Assembly: GCA_947426945.1 (NCBI GenBank)
Contig: CANEFX010000004.1
Coordinates: 1 to 64,000, forward strand
Origin: an uncultured Bacillota bacterium
GTDB taxonomy: Bacteria; Bacillota; Clostridia; Oscillospirales; Oscillospiraceae
Reading direction: 5' to 3'
Length of the DNA: 64,000 bases
The translations under genes and the position numbers were made by a program. Under the pieces are notes generated by a model. It did not search any database and was not told the origin of the DNA. It saw nothing but the letters and a program-made list of their open reading frames with translations. Positions 41,738 to 49,367 of the stretch are shown in pieces; position 1 is the first letter of the stretch, and every line of letters begins with the position of its first letter.

Positions 41738-43084
41738 TTAATAGCGCCCAAAGTCGCCGGAGCGCCCCTGGGTCACGTCGGAACCAAATTCGTAGTCCTT
41801 GCCGGGCAGAATCGCGTTGAGCGCGATGCCGGCGATGGCGGCAATGGCCAGGGAGGTCAGGGTAATGGAAGTGCCGCCCACGCTGAAGGTGAGGCCGGAG
41901 AACTCGTTGCTGAAGCCCCAGATCTTGAAGCCCAGGCCGCACACCATGATAACGGCAGCGATAATCAGGTTCCGGGAGTTGGTAAAGTCTACCCGGTTCT
42001 CCACCACGTTGCGCACGCCGATGGCGGAGATCATGCCGTAGAGGATGAAGGACACGCCCCCGATGATAGCGGTGGGGATGGAATTGATGACGGCGGCAAA
42101 CTTGGGGGAGAAGGACAGCACCACCGCATAGACAGCGGCCAGCCGGACCACCTTGGGGTCAAAGACCCGGGACAGCTCCAGCACGCCGGTATTCTCGCCA
42201 TAGGTGGTATTGGCGGGGCCGCCGAACATGCCGGCCAGAGAGGTGGCAATGCCATCGCCGATCAGGGTGCGGTGCAGGCCGGGGTCCTCAATGAAATTCT
42301 CCTCCACGGTGGCAGAGATGGCAGACATGTCGCCGATGTGCTCCATCATGGCGGCAATGGCGATGGGGGCCATGACCAGGATGGAGGTCAGGTCAAACTT
42401 GGCCAGCACGAAGGGCTGGATACCCACGGCGTTGGCGGCGGCCACCCCGGAGAAGTCCACCTGTCTGGTGACCAGAGCCACCGCATAGGGAATCAGCACG
42501 CCCAGCAGGATGGGAATGATCTTAATCATGCCCTTACCCCAGATATTCGCCGCCACAATGACAGCGATAGACAAAATGGCCAGCCACCAGTTGGTGGATG
42601 CGTTGTTGATGGCGCTGGGGGCCAGGGACAGACCGATAAGAATGATGATGGGTCCGGTAACCACAGGGGGCAGGAAGCGCATCACCTTATGGACGCCTAC
42701 CGCCTTGATCAGCCCGGCCAGCGCCAGATACAGCAGGCCGGCCACCACGATGCCGCCCAAGGCGTAGGGCAGCTTCTCCTCACCGGACATGCCGGCGTAG
42801 ATGCCGGAGTTCAGCTCCGCCACAGCGGCGAAGCCGCCCAGGTAGGCGAAGGAGGAGCCCAGGAAAGCGGGCACCTTAAACTTGGTGCAGACATGGAAAA
42901 ACAGGGTGCCGACACCGGCAAAGAACAAGGTGGTCTGGATGCTGAGGGGCAGACCGTAGCCCTGGACCAGGATGGGCACCAGGACGGTCGCGCCAAACAT
43001 GGCAAACATGTGCTGCAGGCCCAGAATCAGCATCTTGGGCAGGCCCAGCTGCCGGGCATCGCGGATGGGTTGGTTTTCGTTCAT
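41738..43084 (-). CDS. uraA: Uracil/xanthine permease family transporter, probably UraA
   Basis: 448 residues, GAAAGGAG before the ATG. About 12-14 membrane helices. NCS2 signatures: GLQHMFAMFGATVLVP at the N terminus, the TM8 acidic region IAIAAMMEHIGDMSAISATVEENFIEDPGLHRTLIGDG and the downstream GGPANTTYGENTGVLELSRVFDPKVV block. NCS2 members are proton-nucleobase symporters; the leader architecture (U-rich tract plus attenuator) supports uracil. The C-terminal tail (DYEFGSDVTQGRSGDFGRY) is cytosolic. Confidence 0.92.
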   Translation of the reverse strand: MNENQPIRDARQLGLPKMLILGLQHMFAMFGATVLVPILVQGYGLPLSIQTTLFFAGVGTLFFHVCTKFKVPAFLGSSFAYLGGFAAVAELNSGIYAGMSGEEKLPYALGGIVVAGLLYLALAGLIKAVGVHKVMRFLPPVVTGPIIILIGLSLAPSAINNASTNWWLAILSIAVIVAANIWGKGMIKIIPILLGVLIPYAVALVTRQVDFSGVAAANAVGIQPFVLAKFDLTSILVMAPIAIAAMMEHIGDMSAISATVEENFIEDPGLHRTLIGDGIATSLAGMFGGPANTTYGENTGVLELSRVFDPKVVRLAAVYAVVLSFSPKFAAVINSIPTAIIGGVSFILYGMISAIGVRNVVENRVDFTNSRNLIIAAVIMVCGLGFKIWGFSNEFSGLTFSVGGTSITLTSLAIAAIAGIALNAILPGKDYEFGSDVTQGRSGDFGRY

Positions 43085-43108
43085 ACTGTTCTCCTTTCTC
43101 TAACGCAC

Positions 43109-43134
43109 AAAAAAACGACCACCAATGCGGCCGT
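43109..43134 (-). terminator. Attenuator hairpin in the uraA leader
   Basis: On the minus strand ACGGCCGC (43134-43127) pairs with GTGGTCGT (43122-43115) including two G-U pairs, with an ATTG loop and a run of seven T. Its first base is the A of the leader peptide's TGA stop. Confidence 0.75.
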
Positions 43135-43190
43135 CAACAAAAAATAGAAACAGAAAAACTGTCAAACATCAAGCTTAAACCCTTCAGCAT
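43134..43190 (-). CDS. uraA leader peptide (18 aa)
   Basis: ATG 43190 is preceded by an excellent site (AAAAGGAGGG, 8 bases away) and encodes MLKGLSLMFDSFSVSIFC then TGA. The 3' half is very U-rich in the RNA, and the stop codon overlaps the first base of the attenuator stem. The arrangement is that of pyrBI-type attenuation: slow transcription through the U tract at low UTP lets the ribosome catch up and mask the terminator. Only the sequence layout is seen; the mechanism is inferred. Confidence 0.65.
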   Translation of the reverse strand: MLKGLSLMFDSFSVSIFC

Positions 43191-43217
43191 GGCAATCCCT
43201 CCTTTTCTATCCGGGGT

Positions 43218-43264
43218 ATTATAGCAGAAACAGCCCGGTTCCGCAAGAGAAGTCGGGCTGTTTT
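43218..43264 (-). promoter_or_regulatory. uraA promoter overlapping an upstream hairpin
   Basis: On the minus strand TTGCGG (43246-43241), a 17-base spacer and TATAAT (43223-43218), about 30 bases before the leader peptide ATG. The same bases carry a hairpin, AACAGCCCG (43229-43237) with CGGGCTGTT (43253-43261), which may end transcripts from the 43291 gene. Confidence 0.6.
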
Positions 43265-43290
43265 TTCAGTTTTAGCAGTTTTCACAAATT

Positions 43291-43953
43291 TTAATCCGTT
43301 TTCCTTCTTTTTCCTGCCCACAGATCGGCCCCGACGAGGACTCCGCACCAGACCAGCAGCAGGGCCAAAATCAGGACGGCACAGTTGCGAAAAAAGTCCT
43401 GGGGCAGAAAGAGGATGATAGGGTCGGTCTGCCAGTCGAAGATCCAATTGTCCTTCCCTGGGAAAAAAACACTGTGAAAGATGACAAAGGCCCGATCGAA
43501 ATCCAGGGCGGCCAAGCCGCCCACGATGAGGCATGAGGCCCCCAGCCCCGCCGCCGCCCAGAAGCCGGGGCCCCAGCCCAGAAAGGGGTGGGGACGGACC
43601 TTTCTCATCTTGCACACGGCCAGCGCCGCCGCCAGCAGGGCCAGGGCGGCCGTCAGCACCCGCAGGTCCAGCAGGAACAGCCCCCGCACGTCGGCGAAAT
43701 GGTTTGCCCCCGACTGTGAGAAGGCCAGCACCCCGGCGGAAAATTTCTCCCGCCTGCCCAGACAGAAGTCCATCATCTCGTCATAGGCGGTTTTGATTTC
43801 CTCCCGGGACAGGCCATATTCCTCCAGGCGCATGGGCCCGATGTGGGCGTAGTAAAAGCTCCGGCACAGCAGAGGCACGGCAATGGAGCCCGCCAGCACA
43901 ACCAGGGCGATTAGGATGGACAGGAGCACGGACAGGACTTTGCTGGTTTTCAT
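43291..43953 (-). CDS. TIGR01906 family integral membrane protein (DUF1461)
   Basis: 220 residues from ATG 43953 behind GGAAGGTG; GTG 43962 is an alternative. Four membrane helices: VLSVLLSILIALVVLAGSIAVPLL, LRVLTAALALLAAALAV, GFWAAAGLGASCLIVGGLAAL and CAVLILALLLVWCGVLVG. A conserved extracytoplasmic loop contains NHFADVRGLF and FHSVFFPGKDNWIFD (family hallmark). Function not established in general. It stands alone on the minus strand. Confidence 0.85.
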   Translation of the reverse strand: MKTSKVLSVLLSILIALVVLAGSIAVPLLCRSFYYAHIGPMRLEEYGLSREEIKTAYDEMMDFCLGRREKFSAGVLAFSQSGANHFADVRGLFLLDLRVLTAALALLAAALAVCKMRKVRPHPFLGWGPGFWAAAGLGASCLIVGGLAALDFDRAFVIFHSVFFPGKDNWIFDWQTDPIILFLPQDFFRNCAVLILALLLVWCGVLVGADLWAGKRRKTD

Positions 43954-44068
43954 TAGGATCACCTTCCGATCTCAGCTCTTTCGTCTCCCCGCAGGGACAA
44001 GGCTCCTCTCCTCTTCCCCGCAAGTCCCCTCCATCATACCACACATCCCCGCCCCGTGCAATCAGAAA

Positions 44069-44092
44069 GCGGGTCCGGAATACCGGACCCGC
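44069..44092. terminator. Bidirectional terminator after cstA
   Basis: GCGGGTCCGG (44069-44078) and CCGGACCCGC (44083-44092) are perfect complements. T tracts follow on both strands (TTTTTGC plus, TTTCTGATT minus), and it lies 31 bases past the cstA stop. Confidence 0.85.
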
Positions 44093-44123
44093 TTTTTGCT
44101 CTGTTTGGATGGAACAGGGTAGT

Positions 44124-45869
44124 TTAGGCCTTCTTCTTGCCCTTACCAAAGATGGTCATGCAGCCCTCGACGGCCAGCACGATGGCCAGGATGAAGAGCA
44201 GGGCGCCCAGGATGGCCTGAGCGTAAGTGCCCCAGTCCACCTTGGCCAGCACCTCGGGATTGTCGCTGGTAATCTGACCGATGCGGCTGGTGACGGTCTG
44301 GAACAGGGAGGTCAGGGTGACGATAAGCATAAAGCCCATGGGGAAGTAGAACATCTTGTTGTTCCGGCCGATGTTGCCCAGCCAGGCGCAGACGGTGAGC
44401 AGGGCCAGAGCGGCCAGCAGCTGGTTGGCGGCGCCGAACAGGGGCCAGATCTTACCGTAGCCGGTCATGCCCAGGCCAACGCCCAGCACCACGGTGATGG
44501 CGGTAGCCACAAAGGGGTTGCACAGGGTGGCCTTGACACCGGTGACATCCTTATAGGTCTCACCGGGCTTGAGCCAGAACTCCTGGAACATGTACCGGGC
44601 CAGACGGGTGGCGGTGTCCAGAGAGGTGAGGCAGAAGGCGGAGACGGTGAGCACCAGCAGGGAGGCAACGGTGGTCTGGGTGGCCTCCAGGCCGGGGATG
44701 GAAGCGACCATCCGGGAGATACCGGTGGCAAAGACCTGGGTGGGAACGCGGATGTCGCCGGCCACGTACTCCTGCCAGATGAAGGAGACAGCGGCCAGGG
44801 AGATCAGAGCCAGGGCGCACTCGATGAGCATACCGCCGTAGGCGATGGGTTTGGCGTCCTTCTCATGGTCCAGCTGCTTGGCGGTGGTGCCGGAGCCCAC
44901 CAGGGAGTGGAATCCGGAGATAGCGCCGCAGGCGATGGTGACGAACAGAGCGGGGAACATGGTGCCCAGAGTGGTGATGGGGTCCTTCCAGGCGGTGAAG
45001 GCGGGCATGTCCATGTGGGCGGCATCCGCGCCGGTGAGGCCTGCGCCGATGACGCCCACGGCGGCGATGATCATCATGCCGTAGAGCAGGAAGGAGCTGA
45101 GATAGTCACGGGGCTGGAGCAGAATCCACACCGGAGCTACCGAGGCAATGAGGATGTACACAGCGATGATCCACATCCAGGCAGTATTGGACAGGTAAAT
45201 GGGGTGGAAGTTCAGGCCGATGACCAGGCAGACCAGAATACCCACTACACCGGCGACGGTGGCCACGGACAGGGGCGCACCCCGGCGATAGACCAGGACG
45301 CCGAAAATAATGGCCATCAGGATAAACAGAATGGAGATCATGGCCACGGAGGCGTTGGTGGCGGAGGCGGCCATATCCACAGCGCCGGCCTCGGTGTACT
45401 TGGCCTCAAAGGTGCCGGCCACGATGGAGGCGAAGGCGGCCACCACCAGCACCAGGGTCAGGTAAGAGAATACCAGGAAAAGCTTCTTGGCCCGCTCGCC
45501 GATATTGACAGCTACCACCTCGCCCAGGGACTGGCCCTTGTGGCGGATGGAGGCGAACAGGGCGCCGTAGTCGTGGACGGCTCCGAAGAAGATACCGCCG
45601 ATGAGGACCCACAGCACCACAGGCACCCAGCCGAAAACAGCCGCCTGAATGGGGCCGTTGATGGGGCCGGCGCCAGCGATGGAGGAAAAGTGGTGGCCCA
45701 TCAGGACAGGGGCCTTGGCAGGGACGTAGTCCATGCCATCCTCCAGCTCATGAGCTGGAGTGACCTTGGTATCGTCCACGCCCCACTGCTTGGCAAGCCA
45801 GCCGCCGTAGAAGATGTAGCCTACGACCAGGATGGCAATGCCAACGATGACAACTAACATTGCATTCAT
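44124..45869 (-). CDS. cstA: Carbon starvation protein CstA family transporter
   Basis: 581 residues from ATG 45869 (ATAGGAGAGGAG upstream), overlapping the stop of the upstream gene (ATGA). About 15 membrane helices. CstA signatures: KAPVLMGHHFSSIAGAGPINGPIQAAVFGWVPVVLWVLIG near residues 50-90, then GAVHDYGALFASIRHKGQSLGEV. Homologues import pyruvate or peptides (CstA, YjiY/BtsT); the substrate here cannot be told by eye. The C terminus ends in a Lys-rich tail (GKGKKKA). Confidence 0.94.
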   Translation of the reverse strand: MNAMLVVIVGIAILVVGYIFYGGWLAKQWGVDDTKVTPAHELEDGMDYVPAKAPVLMGHHFSSIAGAGPINGPIQAAVFGWVPVVLWVLIGGIFFGAVHDYGALFASIRHKGQSLGEVVAVNIGERAKKLFLVFSYLTLVLVVAAFASIVAGTFEAKYTEAGAVDMAASATNASVAMISILFILMAIIFGVLVYRRGAPLSVATVAGVVGILVCLVIGLNFHPIYLSNTAWMWIIAVYILIASVAPVWILLQPRDYLSSFLLYGMMIIAAVGVIGAGLTGADAAHMDMPAFTAWKDPITTLGTMFPALFVTIACGAISGFHSLVGSGTTAKQLDHEKDAKPIAYGGMLIECALALISLAAVSFIWQEYVAGDIRVPTQVFATGISRMVASIPGLEATQTTVASLLVLTVSAFCLTSLDTATRLARYMFQEFWLKPGETYKDVTGVKATLCNPFVATAITVVLGVGLGMTGYGKIWPLFGAANQLLAALALLTVCAWLGNIGRNNKMFYFPMGFMLIVTLTSLFQTVTSRIGQITSDNPEVLAKVDWGTYAQAILGALLFILAIVLAVEGCMTIFGKGKKKA

Positions 45870-46408
45870 TGGGTTTTCTCCTCTCCTATTTGATTTGCAG
45901 AGATAATGCGGTCCGTCAGCCGTTTCAGGTCCTTTGCCAGGGCTTTCCCGGCCCGGTTGACGGTGATTTCGCCGGTGGACAGGTCCACGGCGGCTATTCT
46001 GAACTCCATCCATCCATGGAGCGATAGCTTAAATTCCCGGCGCTTCTTCAGTTTTTTCAACTGCTCCAGGGCGTCCGGTTGGGCGCTGTCGTACAGCGCC
46101 ACGGCAGTAAGGTAGGTATACATGTGCTGGGAATGGGGACGCACCCGGGGTTCGCCGTCGGCCAGGGTACGGCGGAAAATATCCCCCACCGCGCCGGTGT
46201 CCAGACGGCCCGTGTCCCACAGGTAGAGGTACTCGTGGCACTCCGCCGCCCAAAGCTCCGCTTTCTTTACCAGCACATACTGACTGTCCCGCATGTGGTA
46301 GCTGCACCGAACCTTCAGGGCGGTGCCGTCGTCGATCTCCTCAACGTCAAAATAAGCGGTGTAGGCCTTCTTCAGCCCTTCCAGGACCTGTTCGCTGAGC
46401 TGGGACAC
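45866..46408 (-). CDS. Unknown protein co-translated with CstA
   Basis: 180 residues from GTG 46408 with GAGG about 10 bases before. No signal peptide or membrane helix is seen. Mixed alpha/beta: LKVRCSYHMRDSQYVLVKKAELWAAECHEYLYLWDTG, then RPHSQHMYTYLTAVALYD, then FKLSLHGWMEFRIAAVDLSTGEITVNRAGKALAKDLKRL. I do not recognise a family. The stop is embedded in the cstA start, so it is almost certainly made together with the transporter. Confidence 0.75.
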   Translation of the reverse strand: MSQLSEQVLEGLKKAYTAYFDVEEIDDGTALKVRCSYHMRDSQYVLVKKAELWAAECHEYLYLWDTGRLDTGAVGDIFRRTLADGEPRVRPHSQHMYTYLTAVALYDSAQPDALEQLKKLKKRREFKLSLHGWMEFRIAAVDLSTGEITVNRAGKALAKDLKRLTDRIISANQIGEEKTQ

Positions 46409-46473
46409 TCCCGTTCCTCGCTTTCCCTCCCGCCCTCCGGCGGGACTTTGTGAATAAATTGTGAAGCAGAGTT

Positions 46474-46502
46474 ATCATATCAGATTTAACCACTTTTTTC
46501 AA
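46474..46502 (-). promoter_or_regulatory. Sigma-A-like promoter of the CstA operon
   Basis: On the minus strand TTGAAA (46502-46497), a 17-base spacer and TATGAT (46479-46474), 65 bases before the GTG of the first gene. Confidence 0.65.
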
Positions 46503-46590
46503 GAAAATTCTTTGGTGTATATGCACAAAATACGCATAATTGCACATTGCTTTTTCGCGCTAATGCACAGTACGGTGAAAGTGCCGGCCG

Positions 46591-46619
46591 TTGACAACCG
46601 CGGAGCAATCCAGTACAAT
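46591..46619 (+). promoter_or_regulatory. Sigma-A-like promoter of the LtaS-like gene
   Basis: TTGACA (46591-46596), a 17-base spacer and TACAAT (46614-46619), 56 bases before the TTG start. In the 46503-46590 gap, TGCACA occurs three times (46522, 46541, 46564). Confidence 0.7.
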
Positions 46620-46675
46620 ACTCCAAGAGTACAGGGCGGCTGCCGGCCGTCCGGCGCACACGGAGGTGAACCCCC

Positions 46676-48736
46676 TTGGACATCGCAAAACCCACCTTTT
46701 GGACAAAATGGCGGCAGCTGGCCGCCCCTTCCCTCTTTTTTCTGGGGGTCATCTGCTATGAGGAGCTGTTTTTAAAGCTCTACTGCTTCCGCTCCCTGAC
46801 GGTGGCGGGGGTATTTTTCACCTGTCTGTTTACCCTTCCTGCAGCCATGCTGCTGGGCCTGCTCTGCGGCGGCGTATCCCCCCGCCTGGGACGGATTCTG
46901 CTGCCGGCATGCACCGGACTGGTCTCCCTGTGGATCGGCTCCCAGCTGGTTTATTACCATCTGTTCAAAACCTTTCTCTCCATCTTTTCCCTCACCAAGA
47001 TGGTCATGGTGGCCAAGTCCTTCGGCGAGATGGCGGTGGGCAACGTGCTGGCCAGCTGGTTCCCCATTCTGGCGATGTGCGTGCCCACCATTTTGTCCAT
47101 TGTACTCCGGACACGGCTCATTCCTGACCGGGACGGGGGCGTGCCGCAGGAGGGACACCCCCTCCTGCGCTGGGCGGCCATGGCCGCCGCCGCCCAGCTG
47201 ATCTCTATGGGCCTGGTTCTGCTGTGCGGCGGCGGGACCCTCTCCCTGCGGTATATCTACTACCGGGCCGCCACCCCGGAGCTGGAGGTGCAGAACTTCG
47301 GCGTATTCACCCAGACCCGGCTGGAGCTGTCCCGCGTCCTGTTCGGCATCAAGCCGGACTCCCCCGACCTGAGCGGGGAGCCCGCGCCCGACAAGGCGCC
47401 CCCTGACCTGGAGCCTACGCTGCCCCCCGATGACGACCCGCCCCCCGGCGGCAGCGTATTCCGGCCCGAGACCATACCTGGCTACCACACTCTGCCCATC
47501 AGCTTCGACGCCCTGATCGACAGCGAGGAGGACGAGGGGCTGAAACAGGCCCACCAGTGGTTTTCCCAGCGTATTCCCGCCCCGGAAAATCTGTGGACGG
47601 GCTACTTTGAGGGCAAAAACCTGATTTGGATCGTGGCCGAGGGCTTCTCCACCCTGGCTATGGACCCTCAGCGCACCCCCACACTGTGGAAGCTGTCCCA
47701 TCAGGGCTTTGTCTTTGACAACTTTTACACCCCCTTGTGGGGGGTATCCACCTCCGACGGGGAGTACGTCACCACCACCGGCCTGATCCCCAAGTCCGGA
47801 GTCTGGAGCTACTCCCTGTCCTCGGAAAATTATATGCCCTTCGCTCTGGGCAATCAATTCCGGAAGGAGGGCTATTCCACTTTCGCTTTCCACGATTATC
47901 TCTATAATTATTATGACCGGGACAAGTCCCACCCCAACATGGGCTACGATTACTACGCCTTGGGCCAGGGCCTGGAGCTGGAGGAGGTCTGGCCCCCCTC
48001 CGACCTGGAAATGATGGAGAAAATTGTCCCCATGTTCATCCATGAGGATCGCTTTCTGGTCTACTGCCTCACCGTCAGCGGCCACCTGACCTATACCCTG
48101 GACTCCAACGCCATGTCCGCCCGCCACTGGGATACGGTGGCCGACCTGCCCTACAGCGAGGAGGTGCGGTGCTATCTGGCCTGTCAGATGGAGCTGGAAC
48201 TGGCCATGGAGAGCCTGCTCAGCCAGCTGGAATCGGCAGGCAGGCTGAAGGACACTGTGATCGTCCTGTCCGCCGACCACTACCCATACGGCCTAACTGA
48301 CGAGCAGTACAGCGAGCTGGCCGGCCACACGGTGGACCCGGTATTTGAGATTTTCAAAAACACCCTGATTCTCTGGAGCGGCGACATGGAGGGGGCCGCC
48401 GTCCACGTGGACAAATACTGCTCCAGCCTGGATGTAATGCCCACCCTGTCCAACCTCTTCGGCCTGGATTACGACTCCCGGCTTATCATGGGTTCGGACA
48501 TCCTGTCCGGTGACGAGCCCCTGGTCATCTTCGCCAACTACAGCTTTATCAACGGATCGGGCTATTACAACTCCACTCTGGACCAGTTCACCCGCTGGGA
48601 CGGGGAGGAGTCCAGCCCGGAGGAGGTGGCCGCTATGGTGGCCGAGGTGCAGAACCGGGTGGCCTACTCCGCCACCATTCTGGACACCGACTACTACCGC
48701 CTGATTCTGGATTGGGCCGGAATGATCGGTCCCTGA
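46676..48736 (+). CDS. LtaS-like sulfatase-fold phosphoglycerol transferase
   Basis: 686 residues from TTG 46676, behind CGGAGGTG. Five N-terminal membrane spans in about 15-210, then a Pro-rich spacer (about 230-260) and an extracellular sulfatase-fold domain. Features as in lipoteichoic acid synthases: NLIWIVAEGFSTLAMDP (metal Glu), PLWGVSTSDGEYVTTTG (nucleophile Thr of the TSD motif), FHDYLYNYYDRDKSHPNMGYD and VIVLSADHYPYG (metal Asp-His). It would transfer glycerolphosphate or a related group to a wall or lipid acceptor on the outer face. Monocistronic. Confidence 0.88.
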   Translation: MDIAKPTFWTKWRQLAAPSLFFLGVICYEELFLKLYCFRSLTVAGVFFTCLFTLPAAMLLGLLCGGVSPRLGRILLPACTGLVSLWIGSQLVYYHLFKTFLSIFSLTKMVMVAKSFGEMAVGNVLASWFPILAMCVPTILSIVLRTRLIPDRDGGVPQEGHPLLRWAAMAAAAQLISMGLVLLCGGGTLSLRYIYYRAATPELEVQNFGVFTQTRLELSRVLFGIKPDSPDLSGEPAPDKAPPDLEPTLPPDDDPPPGGSVFRPETIPGYHTLPISFDALIDSEEDEGLKQAHQWFSQRIPAPENLWTGYFEGKNLIWIVAEGFSTLAMDPQRTPTLWKLSHQGFVFDNFYTPLWGVSTSDGEYVTTTGLIPKSGVWSYSLSSENYMPFALGNQFRKEGYSTFAFHDYLYNYYDRDKSHPNMGYDYYALGQGLELEEVWPPSDLEMMEKIVPMFIHEDRFLVYCLTVSGHLTYTLDSNAMSARHWDTVADLPYSEEVRCYLACQMELELAMESLLSQLESAGRLKDTVIVLSADHYPYGLTDEQYSELAGHTVDPVFEIFKNTLILWSGDMEGAAVHVDKYCSSLDVMPTLSNLFGLDYDSRLIMGSDILSGDEPLVIFANYSFINGSGYYNSTLDQFTRWDGEESSPEEVAAMVAEVQNRVAYSATILDTDYYRLILDWAGMIGP

Positions 48737-48738
48737 GC

Positions 48739-48776
48739 AAACCACCGCCCGCCGGGATGCCGGCGGGCGGTGGTTT
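48739..48776 (+). terminator. Strong terminator after the LtaS-like gene
   Basis: AAACCACCGCCCGCCG (48739-48754) and CGGCGGGCGGTGGTTT (48761-48776) form a 16-bp perfect stem. A second stem (48790-48818, GCAGAGCC against GGCTCTGC) follows before the next small ORF. Confidence 0.85.
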
Positions 48777-48863
48777 GTCCCAAAACCGGCAGAGCCCCCG
48801 AAAATCCGGAGGCTCTGCCCAAAAAGAGAGGGGAGGAAATATGAGAACCCATCCGCAGACGGG

Positions 48864-49100
48864 GTGTTTTTGGTCTGCCGCGCCGGGGCCCGAAGCCGCG
48901 GGGCGGCAGTGGAGCGCATGCCTTGCGCAAGGGACTCTGAGAAACCGGATATGTCCGGAGTTCACGCGTTCTTCCGGACCGTGGAGCCGCTTTTGCCGCC
49001 CCGGGAAAAATCGGATCAGTTCCTTGAGCTGTTTTCAGGATACCACAAACACCTTATCTATTCTTCACCAGACTTGGAACTTTTTGTGAAGAATGTGTGA
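48864..49100 (+). CDS. Possible small protein, start or reading frame uncertain
   Basis: This 78-residue frame from GTG 48864 reads like protein in its second half (SGVHAFFRTVEPLLPPREKSDQFLELFSGYHKHLIYSSPDLELFVKNV). The good ribosome binding site (GGGGAGGAAAT) instead leads to ATG 48841 in another frame. A +1 shift or sequencing error near 48860 would join the site to this frame. A terminator follows at once, which supports expression. No family recognised. Otherwise the stretch 48777-49104 holds only the two hairpins and this ORF. Confidence 0.35.
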   Translation: MFLVCRAGARSRGAAVERMPCARDSEKPDMSGVHAFFRTVEPLLPPREKSDQFLELFSGYHKHLIYSSPDLELFVKNV

Positions 49101-49104
49101 AGAG

Positions 49105-49132
49105 AACCGGGACGGCGGGGGCCGTCCCGGTT
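49105..49132 (+). terminator. Rho-independent terminator after the small ORF
   Basis: AACCGGGACGGC (49105-49116) and GCCGTCCCGGTT (49121-49132) are complements, followed by ATTTTTAC on the plus strand. On the minus strand it also lies just past the 49137 stop. Confidence 0.8.
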
Positions 49133-49136
49133 ATTT

Positions 49137-49304
49137 TTACATATCGTGCCCTTCTCGCCTCATCCGCATCTCCAGGGGATCGGCCATGGGGTCCTGGGCG
49201 TTGGTGGCAGTGTCGGTGCGATTCTGGCCGGCGATGGGGGCGGAGCCCCGCAGATCTCGGCCGGTGCGGGGATCGCGGCTCTTCTGATTTTTCGGCTTGC
49301 TCAT
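49137..49304 (-). CDS. Small hydrophilic protein (55 aa), unknown
   Basis: ATG 49304 is preceded by CAAGGAGGTCTTACCC, a near-perfect site. The product begins MSKPKNQKSRDPRTGRDLRG and ends RMRREGHDM. It is basic at the start, without a membrane segment or known motif, and is probably unstructured. It is too short for the usual length filter. The 63-base gap to the next upstream gene suggests it may be expressed from the FAD-oxidoreductase transcript. Confidence 0.6.
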   Translation of the reverse strand: MSKPKNQKSRDPRTGRDLRGSAPIAGQNRTDTATNAQDPMADPLEMRMRREGHDM

Positions 49305-49367
49305 GGGTAAGACCTCCTTGTTTTAGATGGTCTCAGTATGCCCCAAAATCCCAAAAGCATTCCCGGC

